Source: Puniceicoccales bacterium (lineage in GTDB: Bacteria > Verrucomicrobiota > Verrucomicrobiia > Opitutales > UBA953). From it: a stretch of 6,124 nucleotides of DNA. The translations under genes were made by a program, and so were the position numbers. The DNA lies in assembly GCA_031279675.1 (NCBI GenBank), contig JAITIB010000041.1:1-6124 (forward strand). The letters are read 5' to 3'. The notes under the pieces are model-generated. The model was not told the origin of the DNA, did no database searches, and saw only the letters and a list, made by a program, of their open reading frames with translations. Position 1 is the first letter of the stretch; each line of letters starts with the position of its first letter. Shown one piece after another: positions 1-5,320 of the stretch.

Positions 1-195
1 AAGGAACCCATCGCCATTGCCGAAATCCGCCCCCGCCTCCTCAACCACAAAGCCACGACGCCCACCCCCCGCGTCCTCCTCAGCGGCGACGACCACGCCT
101 CCTACGGCGCCCTCGTCAATGCCCTCGACGAAGTGCGCAAAGCTGGCATCGCCCAAGTCTCCATCGAAACCGCCCCCCGCCCCTCCGGACGCTGA
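1..195 (+). CDS. exbD: ExbD/TolR-family biopolymer transport protein, C-terminal part (5' end outside window)
   Basis: This is the 64-residue C-terminal end of an ExbD/TolR protein, read in frame 1 from the window edge to TGA at 193-195. The visible stretch contains VLLSGDDHASYGALVNALDE followed by VRKAGIAQVSIET. This matches the periplasmic C-terminal pattern of ExbD/TolR (a strand ending in a D-rich turn, then a helix starting Y-x-x-(L/V)-(V/I), then a final strand). ExbD is a single-span inner-membrane protein that, with ExbB, forms the proton-driven motor that energises TonB. The N-terminal membrane helix with its essential Asp lies outside the window, so activity cannot be judged. The gene is followed after 30 bp by a TonB-family gene on the same strand, which favours ExbD over TolR and suggests an exbB-exbD-tonB operon. 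The short Pro/Arg-rich tail after the last strand is unremarkable. Confidence 0.88.
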   Translation, partial: KEPIAIAEIRPRLLNHKATTPTPRVLLSGDDHASYGALVNALDEVRKAGIAQVSIETAPRPSGR

Positions 196-225
196 GCAAA
201 GGCCACCTCTTTTTCCATCCACGCC

Positions 226-912
226 ATGCGCCTCGACCTCATATTCGCAATCCTCCTCGCCGCCGCCATCCACGTCCTCGGCGCGTTTGCCCACAAACTC
301 CTCCCCGGCGACGCCCCGCACGACGCCACCGCCCCCGGCCCCGCGCCCACCATCGCCCTCGCTCCGCTCCCGCAAATCGAGCCCGAGCCCCCCAATCCCG
401 AGGATGCCAACACAGAGCCCCCCGATCCCATTGCCGAGACACCCCCGCCTCCCGACTTTCTTCCCGCCATGCAGCCCGACCTGCCCGCTCCCGTGCTCGA
501 CACCAATTTCCAGCAAACCATCCAGCCCCCGCCTCCCCCGCAACTCGGCACCACCGCAACGCTCGTCACACTCCCGCGCGGCAACTTTGCACCCCCCGTC
601 ACCGCCCCCAAGGACATATTCGACCTCAACCAGCTCGATCAAAAACCCGCCCCGACCTTCGACCCCAAGCCCAATTACCCCTACGAAATGCGCCGCTCCC
701 GTATCAGTGGACGCGTGACCGTCGGCTTCATGATCGACGCCAGCGGCACCCCCCTCGCCCCCCACATCATCCGCTCCAGCAATCCCGGCTTTGAGGACGA
801 AGCCCTGCGCACCGTCCTGCGCAGCAAATTCCGTCCCGGAAAAAAAGGCGGCAAAGCCGTCATCACCCGGAAAGTTGTCCGCGACATCGTCTTCACCTTC
901 CCAACGGAGTAA
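226..912 (+). CDS. tonB: TonB-family energy transducer
   Basis: This is a complete 228-residue protein with the three-part TonB layout. Residues 5-22 are a hydrophobic N-terminal anchor containing a His (H16), at the place where TonB proteins carry a functionally important His in the membrane helix. Residues of about 24-140 are very rich in Pro (PEPPNP, TPPPPDF, QPPPPPQ), forming the periplasm-spanning rod. Residues 145-228 form the TonB C-terminal domain: YPYEMRRSRISGRVTVGF, then IDASGTP, then a helix around FEDEALRTVLRSKFRP, then a final strand ending VVRDIVFTF. TonB carries energy from ExbB/ExbD in the inner membrane to TonB-dependent receptors. The position directly after exbD supports this. 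The ATG at 226 starts right before the membrane anchor. No good Shine-Dalgarno site is seen; the AAAGG at 198-202 is too far away, so translation may depend on the exbD upstream. Other TonB paralogues may exist, so the symbol denotes the family. Confidence 0.9.
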   Translation: MRLDLIFAILLAAAIHVLGAFAHKLLPGDAPHDATAPGPAPTIALAPLPQIEPEPPNPEDANTEPPDPIAETPPPPDFLPAMQPDLPAPVLDTNFQQTIQPPPPPQLGTTATLVTLPRGNFAPPVTAPKDIFDLNQLDQKPAPTFDPKPNYPYEMRRSRISGRVTVGFMIDASGTPLAPHIIRSSNPGFEDEALRTVLRSKFRPGKKGGKAVITRKVVRDIVFTFPTE

Positions 913-926
913 TTCCCCGCCGCGTG

Positions 927-948
927 ATTGCGTGCACGCAATGTTTTT
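927..948 (+). terminator. Perfect 16-bp palindrome plus T-run after tonB (possible weak terminator or operator)
   Basis: Positions 927-942 read ATTGCGTGCACGCAAT, which equals its own reverse complement. As RNA it can fold as a 6-bp stem with a TGCA loop, followed after one G by TTTTT (944-948). It lies 15 bp after the tonB stop, the right place for a terminator. The stem is short and only 4 of its 6 base pairs lie outside A/T, so a palindromic protein-binding site is an equally good reading. Confidence 0.4.
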
Positions 949-963
949 GGAAAAACCAACTTG

Positions 964-1026
964 CGTGGGGTCCAACGAAACATCCGTGGGCCTCCACGAA
1001 ACTTTCGTTGGGCATGACGAAGACGG
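964..1026 (+). repeat. Three degenerate 21-bp tandem repeats (heptapeptide-coding period) with a nested imperfect hairpin
   Basis: Units run 964-984, 985-1005 and 1006-1026. Each begins CGTKGG and carries ACGAA about ten bases later; units 1 and 2 agree at 15 of 21 positions, units 2 and 3 at 11 of 21. Because the period is a multiple of three, the + strand read from ATG 941 gives a heptad pattern: CVGSNET, SVGLHET, FVGHDED. The same bases also form a hairpin: CCAACGAAA (972-980) pairs with TTTCGTTGG (1003-1011), and inside it CGTGG (985-989) pairs with CCACG (994-998) around a GCCT loop. It lies between the converging ends of tonB and the oxidoreductase gene. I do not recognise it as a named repeat. 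Confidence 0.6.
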
Positions 1027-1042
1027 CCCAACCTCTTCCAAA

Positions 1043-2467
1043 CTAATCCGTTTTGAGGATGTGCAGGTTGGCCATGGAGATGCCGGAGAGCAGGGCGCCG
1101 GTGATGCCGAGGAAGCCTTGGTCGGTGCCGCACAGGAAGAGGTTTTCCCAGTGCGTGCGCCCGTCCCGGCGTTTGAGCGGGGCGCCGTAGATGGCGCCGT
1201 TGATGTGCCCCGTGTAGCGTTCGATGGTGAGCGGGGTGAACATGTCGCGGGCCGCGATGGCGGCGTCAAAGCGCGCGTCGGGAACGGGCGGGAGGTGGGC
1301 GCGCGCGGTGGCGTTGAGTTTGGCGTGCCATTCGTGCTTGGCGGCGGCGTAGGCGTCCGGGGAGAGCGCCTTCCAGTGTGCGTGGCTGGCGAGGGCGGTC
1401 ACGCGCAGCCAGCCCTTGTCGAGCGAATGCGGCGGGGCGTAGGCGTAGTTGTTGGGGATGCAGATGACGCCGCTGCGCGGGTCAACGAGTGCGTCCGGCG
1501 ACTCGTAGCGGAGGCGGTCGCTGTCGCAGTAGAAGAGGATGGTTTCCTGCCAGTGGAAGTCTTCGCGGGGGCGTTGGTCGAGGAGGGTTATTGTTTCGCA
1601 AAAGCTTAGGGCGCCCGGCGTGGCGGTGGCGTCGGCGGGTGCGCCGCAGAGGCGGTGTGTTTCGGCAAGGCCCGCGCTGGAGAGCACGGTGGTGGCGGTG
1701 AGAATCTCGCCGTTGTCGAGCTCGGCGGCGGTGACGCGTTGCGCGTCGGTGTGGAGGCGGCGCACGCCGGTGCCCATTTTGCGGGTGCCGCCCGCAGCGT
1801 GGTATTTTTCCAGGAGAAGGCGGAGGATTTGGCGGACGCCCTCGCGGGGGCGCGCGAAGCCTTCGTGGAAAAGGCTTTTCCACATGATGGCGAGCTGTGG
1901 CAGATCCATGTCGTTGGGGCGCGCGGAGCCGTAATAGAAGAGTGGCAGGAGGAGTAAATCGATGAGCTCGGGGTCGCCCAGGTGTTCGGCGAGGAAGGCG
2001 CGCGCGGAGCCCGGCGGGGCGTCCAGCGCGGTGTCGGGATAGGCGCGCAGGGCGGTGTCGAGGCGGCGCAGGGCGTCGGCCTGGCGCGGGTAGGCGTCGG
2101 CGAGCCGTGCCTCGAACCCGGCGAAGTTGTTGTTGGTGAACGCGATGCGTTTCCCGGCGAAGTGGATTGCGGAGTGGCGCTGCGGCGCGAGTTCGAGCGC
2201 CTCGTGGCGCAGGCGGAGCTGGCGGAGGATCTTGGCGAGCGGCGTCCCCTTCGCGCCCGCGGGCGTGGCGTTGGTGAGCGCGTGCAGCCCCGTGTCGTGG
2301 CAACGCCCGCCGCGCATGTAGTAGCTGTTGAGGCCGCCGGGCAGGGTGTGGCGTTCGAGGATGAGGACGTTTTTCCCGTAGTGCGCGAGGCGGATTCCGG
2401 CGGCGAGCCCGGACATGCCGGCGCCGATGATGAGAGTGTCGTAGTGTTTGCCGTGGAGGTCGCTCAT
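1043..2467 (-). CDS. FAD/NAD(P)-dependent oxidoreductase, phytoene desaturase / carotenoid isomerase-like (COG1233 type)
   Basis: This is a complete 474-residue protein. An N-terminal Rossmann FAD-binding motif is clear: YDTLIIGAGMSGLAAGIRLA with GxGxxG at residues 15-20 and the ribose-binding acidic residue E38 in LILERHTLPGG. The sequence GRCHDTGLHAL follows, as in the phytoene desaturase/CrtISO/retinol saturase superfamily. The C-terminus (447-467, GTDQGFLGITGALLSGISMA) is the typical second FAD-contact segment of that superfamily, where a G-rich loop precedes a helix. Length also fits (about 470-520). Such enzymes desaturate, isomerise or saturate polyene lipids, but the substrate cannot be told from sequence. 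No carotenoid genes are next to it, so I give no symbol. The ATG at 2465-2467 places the Rossmann fold about ten residues in, as expected. No clear Shine-Dalgarno site precedes it. It is transcribed away from thiL and ends facing tonB. Confidence 0.85.
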   Translation of the reverse strand: MSDLHGKHYDTLIIGAGMSGLAAGIRLAHYGKNVLILERHTLPGGLNSYYMRGGRCHDTGLHALTNATPAGAKGTPLAKILRQLRLRHEALELAPQRHSAIHFAGKRIAFTNNNFAGFEARLADAYPRQADALRRLDTALRAYPDTALDAPPGSARAFLAEHLGDPELIDLLLLPLFYYGSARPNDMDLPQLAIMWKSLFHEGFARPREGVRQILRLLLEKYHAAGGTRKMGTGVRRLHTDAQRVTAAELDNGEILTATTVLSSAGLAETHRLCGAPADATATPGALSFCETITLLDQRPREDFHWQETILFYCDSDRLRYESPDALVDPRSGVICIPNNYAYAPPHSLDKGWLRVTALASHAHWKALSPDAYAAAKHEWHAKLNATARAHLPPVPDARFDAAIAARDMFTPLTIERYTGHINGAIYGAPLKRRDGRTHWENLFLCGTDQGFLGITGALLSGISMANLHILKTD

Positions 2468-2539
2468 GCGTGGGTTGTTTTGAGGGGGGGAGCCTTTTTT
2501 ATTTCTTCCGTTTTTTCAATTCCGGTTAATGGTCCCGGC
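2468..2539. promoter_or_regulatory. Divergent intergenic region between the oxidoreductase gene and thiL
   Basis: This 72-bp gap separates two outward-facing start codons, so promoters for both genes should lie here or overlap the gene ends. It holds a run of seven G (2484-2490) and T-rich stretches (2495-2500, 2511-2516). I find no convincing -35/-10 pair. A weak candidate toward thiL is TTGTTT (2475-2480) with TTATTT (2499-2504). No ribosome-binding site is evident for either gene. Confidence 0.35.
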
Positions 2540-3523
2540 ATGATTCCTTTCACGGCAGATGCGGCGCGCGCGGTGGCGTCGGTGGGCGAGGCGGGCGTGA
2601 TCGCGCGCATTCGCGGGTGGTTGGGCGAGGGCGTCTCGCCGCCGCCGCCGCGAGGCATCGGGGACGACTGCGCGGTGTTGCCCGGCGCGCGGGAAGGGGC
2701 GCGCTTGGTGACGGTGGACAGTGTCGTGTGGGGGCGTCATTTTGATGCCTCGGTGCCGGCGCGCGCCGCGGGGGCGAAGTTGGTGAGGCGCAACCTGAGC
2801 GACATTGCCGCGATGGGCGGCGCGCCCGCGGACGCCGTGCTCGCGCTGGTGTGCGGCGGGGATGTCGCGCTGGAGTGGCTGGGGGCGTTTTTTGAGGGCG
2901 TCGGCGCCGCCTGCCGCGCCTTTGGCGTGGCCTTGTGCGGCGGGGATGTCGCGGGCGCGCCGCCGGGTTTTTTCAGCGCATCGCTGGCGTTGACAGGGTT
3001 TGCGCGGCGGCCCCTCTTGCGCGGCGGCGGGCGCGCCGGGGATGTGCTGCTGGTGACGGGGGCGCTGGGCGGCAGTTTGCTGGGCCGGCACGTGGACTTT
3101 GCGCCACGGCTTGAGGAAGGCCGCTGGCTGGCGGCGCGCCCGCAGGTGCGCGCGGGGATGGACTTGACGGACGGCTTGGCGAAGGACGCCCGCGCCCTGC
3201 TTCCCGCCGGCGTGGATGCGTGCCTGGATTTGGAAAAAGTCCCCGTGTCGGCGGCGGCTTTTGAACTGGCTGGCGGACGGCGCGAGGCGGCGCTTGCGCA
3301 CGCACTGGGTGACGGCGAGGACTACGAATTGCTGATCCTCGCGGCGGCGGACGCCCTCGACACCTTGTGCGCGGACTGGGCGGCGTCCTTTCCCGCGCTC
3401 GCCCTGACGCCCATCGGACGCCTCGTGGAGACGCCGCCCGGGGGCGCTGGCGGACGACTGCTCGACGCCGCCACGGGGGAGCCCCTGTGCGCGAACCTTC
3501 GCGGCTTTGATCACTTTGCCTGA
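2540..3523 (+). CDS. thiL: Thiamine-monophosphate kinase ThiL
   Basis: This is a 327-residue protein. ThiL phosphorylates thiamine monophosphate with ATP to give thiamine diphosphate, the active cofactor, in the cytosol. It belongs to the PurM/SelD-like ATPase superfamily. Visible family motifs in order: GIGDDCAVL (39-47, metal/ATP-binding Asp pair D42-D43), VDSVVWGRHF (59-68, matching the usual D-x-x-V-E-G-x-H-F substrate loop but with W64 at the usual Glu position), RRNLSDIAAMGG (83-94), LCGGDVAGAP (132-141), GMDLTDGLAKD (205-215), and GDGEDYELL (256-264). Length is normal for the family (about 320-350). The open frame extends far upstream but only as antisense to the oxidoreductase; ATG 2540 is the first start giving a normal N-terminus. 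No other thi gene is adjacent. The 3' end overlaps the end of truA by 13 bp. Confidence 0.95.
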   Translation: MIPFTADAARAVASVGEAGVIARIRGWLGEGVSPPPPRGIGDDCAVLPGAREGARLVTVDSVVWGRHFDASVPARAAGAKLVRRNLSDIAAMGGAPADAVLALVCGGDVALEWLGAFFEGVGAACRAFGVALCGGDVAGAPPGFFSASLALTGFARRPLLRGGGRAGDVLLVTGALGGSLLGRHVDFAPRLEEGRWLAARPQVRAGMDLTDGLAKDARALLPAGVDACLDLEKVPVSAAAFELAGGRREAALAHALGDGEDYELLILAAADALDTLCADWAASFPALALTPIGRLVETPPGGAGGRLLDAATGEPLCANLRGFDHFA

Positions 3524-4374
3524 TCCACCGCGTCCGCGTCCTGTCCGGGCGCCGGATGCGCGTTTGCCGGGACGCGATAGAAAACCTTTTCCATGAACAG
3601 CCCCCGCGCCGGCGCCGAGGGAACGGAGGCCAGCCGCGTTTTCGCATCGCGATACGCCACCAACTCCTCCGGCGTGAACTGGCCCAGGCCCACGGACAGG
3701 AGCCCGCCCACGATCCGGCGCACCATCTTGTAGAGGTAGCCGCTCGCCTCGGTCGTGATCACGATGCGCCGCCCCCGCCGCGCGACATCGAGCCGGCGCA
3801 AATCCTTCACCGGATTATCGCGCTCATTGCGCAGCCCCCCGTGCCCGCAGAACGCCGAGAAATCGTGCACGCCCAGCAACGCCCCCGCCGCCGCCTGCAT
3901 ACGCCCCGTGTCCACGCGCCGCGTCCCCAGCGAGAGGCAGTAGCGCGTCTCCATCGGCAGGGCGAACCCCTCGTAGAGATGATACCGGTAGCGTTTCCCG
4001 CACGCGGAAAAGCGCGCGTGGAAATTGCCCCGCCCCGTCCTCACGCCCCGGATCTGGATGCTCGGCGGCAACCCCGTGCGCACCGCCACCCGCAGCGTCT
4101 CCAGCCCGTGCGCCCACTGCGCGTCGAAGTGAAACACCTGCGCCCGCGCGTGCACACCCGCGTCCGTGCGCCCGCTCCCGTGGATGAGGATGGGCGTGTG
4201 AAAGATCTGCGAGAGACGACGCTCCAGAAAGTCCTGGATCGTGTTCCCGTTCATCTGGCTCTGCCAGCCATGGAACTCCGTCCCATCGTAAGCCACAGTG
4301 CAAACGAAGCGCGTGAACCCCGGCGCCAGATCATCCCGGCGCACGACCGGACGGCTGCGAAACGATTTCGACAT
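3511..4374 (-). CDS. truA: tRNA pseudouridine(38-40) synthase TruA
   Basis: This is a 287-residue protein. TruA converts uridines 38, 39 and 40 of the tRNA anticodon arm to pseudouridine. The N-terminal strand FVCTVAYDGTEFHGWQSQ (23-40) is the family signature. Residues 66-76 (GSGRTDAGVHA) hold the catalytic Asp, D71, equivalent to D60 in E. coli TruA. Further family elements are ARFSACGKRYRYHLY, LLGVHDFSAFCG, and near the C-terminus SGYLYKMVRRIVGGLLSVG. Length is close to the usual 245-285. I chose ATG 4372-4374 because it lies 22 residues before the conserved first strand; a GTG three codons upstream (4381-4383) is possible, and a GGAGGGG lies about 25 bases upstream of the ATG. The frame stays open to ATG 4497, but those extra residues are not TruA-like. 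Its 3' end converges with and overlaps thiL. Confidence 0.95.
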   Translation of the reverse strand: MSKSFRSRPVVRRDDLAPGFTRFVCTVAYDGTEFHGWQSQMNGNTIQDFLERRLSQIFHTPILIHGSGRTDAGVHARAQVFHFDAQWAHGLETLRVAVRTGLPPSIQIRGVRTGRGNFHARFSACGKRYRYHLYEGFALPMETRYCLSLGTRRVDTGRMQAAAGALLGVHDFSAFCGHGGLRNERDNPVKDLRRLDVARRGRRIVITTEASGYLYKMVRRIVGGLLSVGLGQFTPEELVAYRDAKTRLASVPSAPARGLFMEKVFYRVPANAHPAPGQDADAVDQAK

Positions 4375-4478
4375 TGAAGACACCCCGCGAAAGAAGTCCC
4401 CTCCCGCCCCCCGCCTCAAGCCCAAAGGACGGAACAAGAGGAAATGCCCCCCCTCGAAAACTTTTTTGGGAAAAATGC

Positions 4479-4506
4479 TTGCGCTCCCCCTCTCCACCCC
4501 TATTCA
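4479..4506 (+). promoter_or_regulatory. Putative sigma70-type promoter before the orphan ATG at 4527
   Basis: TTGCGC (4479-4484) and TATTCA (4501-4506) are separated by 16 bp. The -35 keeps TTG and the -10 matches TAT at its start. An A/T-rich stretch (4457-4476) lies directly upstream, like an UP element. A transcript would begin near 4513, giving only about 14 bases before ATG 4527. This is a pattern match only. Confidence 0.35.
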
Positions 4507-4610
4507 CCCCCGTCAACAACACCGCCATGTCCACCTCCGCCAACACCGCCCCTGCCAGCACCGCCGCCCCTGCCGTCGCTTTTGTTGTTGGCGGAACGGC
4601 GTCCTGTTAC

Positions 4611-4814
4611 GGAGTGCGGCTCCTTCCCGCCGAAGGCGGAATCGCGCGCAGCGCGACAAAGTCCCGTGCGGCCACGCACCCCGCCGCGGGCGGAAACTGG
4701 CGCAGCCCGGCAATGTCCTGTGCGGTCACGCACCTTGTTTGGAATGCGGAACCTGCCGCCGTAGGCGGAACATTTCGCGTAGCGAAATCAAAGTCCCGTC
4801 GAGGCCACTCGACC
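4611..4814 (+). repeat. Three copies of a three-hairpin structured repeat with compensating stem changes
   Basis: Copies: U1 4611-4680, U2 4681-4734 (lacking the leader box), U3 4741-4814. U1 and U3 start with GGARTGCGG then CC. Each copy then has hairpin 1, CCGCC/GGCGG, with loops GAA (4632-4634), GCG (4686-4688) and GTA (4761-4763). Hairpin 2 has loop GCA or GTA: TCGCGC/GCGCGA in U1 (4642-4656), a mismatched GGC/GCC form in U2, ATTTCGC/GCGAAAT in U3 (4772-4788). A constant linker CAAWGTCC follows (4657-4664, 4711-4718, 4789-4796). Hairpin 3 has loop GCCA or GTCA: GTGCG/CGCAC in U1 and U2, GTCGAG/CTCGAC in U3 (4798-4813). Stems 2 and 3 change on both arms together while loops and linker stay fixed, so structure appears to be what is kept. 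A shortened fourth copy may lie at 4590-4610 (GGCGGAA, then GTCC). I do not recognise a named family; REP-like mobile repeat or structured RNA are both possible. Confidence 0.8.
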
Positions 4815-4827
4815 CCCCCCCCCCCCC
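4813..4827. repeat. Homopolymer tract of 15 C
   Basis: Fifteen consecutive C directly follow hairpin 3 of the third structured repeat. Tracts this long are prone to slipped-strand length change. As it is not inside a confident gene, a phase-variation role is not supported, and its exact length may be unreliable in an assembly. Confidence 0.9.
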
Positions 4828-4897
4828 TGCCGCTTCGAATACGACTCTGCGTTTCCCTCTGTTAAAGAGGAAGAAAGTTCCAAAAAACCTTGTCCGC

Positions 4898-5120
4898 CCC
4901 ATTCGCACGCGTGCGAAGGAGCGCGGGAATTTTTTTTGGCCCATCGCACGCATTCGAAGGTCGCAAAATATTTTTTTGGCCCCATCACATGCGTTCGAAG
5001 GAGCGCGGAGATTTTTTTTTGCTTCATCGCATGCGTTCGAAGGTCGCAAAAAAGTATTTTTGGCCTTTCGCACACGTGCGAAAGCCATTTCGGGACATTT
5101 TGGCCCCATCGCATTCATTT
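4898..5120 (+). repeat. 41-42-bp tandem repeat array, five copies plus a partial sixth, palindromic cores and T-tracts
   Basis: Units begin at CCCAT or its equivalent at 4898, 4940, 4981, 5023, 5064 and 5105 (lengths 42, 41, 42, 41, 41, then partial). Each has a core of the form (T/A)TCGCAYGCGTTCGAA. Unit 1 is a perfect 16-bp palindrome (4902-4917, TTCGCACGCGTGCGAA) and unit 5 has TTTCGCAC/GTGCGAAA arms (5067-5084). T-runs of 8, 7, 9, 5 and 4 end the units, followed by GGCC or a close variant. Units 1 and 3 share GAAGGAGCGCGG after the core, whereas units 2 and 4 share GAAGGTCGCAAAA, so the array is an 83-bp two-part higher-order repeat. The period is close to four helical turns, which would put the T-tracts in phase. 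No gene is evident in it. Confidence 0.85.
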
Positions 5121-5150
5121 TTCCCAAACCATCCCTTTCAACTGTATAAA
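5121..5150 (+). promoter_or_regulatory. Possible promoter before the small ORF at 5156
   Basis: TTCCCA (5121-5126) and TATAAA (5145-5150) are spaced by 18 bp. The -10 is good and the -35 is 4 of 6. ATG 5156 lies only five bases past the -10, so a transcript from this promoter would be essentially leaderless or start inside the ORF. This makes the pairing of promoter and ATG uncertain. The T-tract array lies immediately upstream. Confidence 0.25.
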
Positions 5151-5155
5151 AAAAC

Positions 5156-5275
5156 ATGAGTAACACACGCCAAACCGACCTCTTCAGCCGGAGCTCCCTG
5201 TTCAACGGGACACATTTCGCCCTCGTTGGCGGGTTCATCGCCGTGGGCAAACGCGCCGCCTTTGCGCGGGCATGA
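5156..5275 (+). CDS. Small hypothetical ORF, 39 residues
   Basis: ATG 5156 to TGA 5273-5275 encodes a 39-residue peptide beginning MSNTRQTDLFSRSSLFNG, with a mildly hydrophobic middle (FALVGGFIAVG) and a basic end (KRAAFARA). I recognise no family. No Shine-Dalgarno site is present; A-rich sequence precedes the start. It lies between the 41-42-bp array and the remnant ORF at 5321, and may be another broken 5' end. A longer minus-strand frame crosses the same bases, so even the coding strand is uncertain. Confidence 0.25.
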   Translation: MSNTRQTDLFSRSSLFNGTHFALVGGFIAVGKRAAFARA

Positions 5276-5320
5276 AGCTCTTTTTTTCTCACAACAACCA
5301 ATAACCAAGCAGACAAAAAA

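Larger units (their letters stand above)
4527..4865 (+). pseudogene. Orphan 5' gene end running into repeats (doubtful 112-codon ORF)
   Basis: ATG 4527 follows a promoter-like sequence at a suitable distance. The first 20 or so codons give an Ala/Thr/Ser-rich start (MSTSANTAPASTAAP, then AVAFVVGG). From about 4590 the frame enters the three-hairpin repeats and the C15 tract and ends at 4863-4865. The rest of the translation (for example GGIARSATKSRAATHP) is repeat sequence read as protein. I know no family for it. I infer that a real 5' end was cut off or displaced when the repeats arrived; it may also be chance. Confidence 0.25.

Noticed and set aside
17..718. Long + strand open frame rich in Pro and Ser across exbD and tonB
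   Set aside because: It is an out-of-frame reading of the exbD end and tonB. Its composition is just GC-rich shadow sequence, and it cuts across two recognised genes.
1982..2539. Upstream extension of the thiL frame
   Set aside because: The extra residues are antisense to the oxidoreductase gene and unlike any ThiL N-terminus; the ATG at 2540 gives the normal family length.
3556..4377. 273-codon + strand frame opposite truA
   Set aside because: It is Arg/Pro-rich antisense shadow of a clearly recognised TruA.
4375..4497. N-terminal extension of TruA to ATG 4497
   Set aside because: The added residues have no family match, and the usual TruA start lies near ATG 4372-4374.
4898..5060. Series of intrinsic terminators
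   Set aside because: The palindromes are followed by T-runs, but 12 or so bases separate stem and T-run, which is not terminator geometry.
4898..5120. CRISPR array
   Set aside because: Units are directly contiguous and similar along their whole length. There are no unique spacers between constant repeats, and no cas genes.
4298..5149. Long + strand frame across the repeats
   Set aside because: It combines antisense truA, the three-hairpin repeats, the C-run and the 41-42-bp array. The translated 'repeats' (such as SHAFEG) come from the DNA array.
5160..5290. tRNA or small RNA gene near GTTCAAC at 5200-5206
   Set aside because: No cloverleaf can be drawn around it. Local hairpins exist (for example GCCC/GGGC enclosing GGCG/CGCC at 5219-5248) but nothing matches a known RNA.
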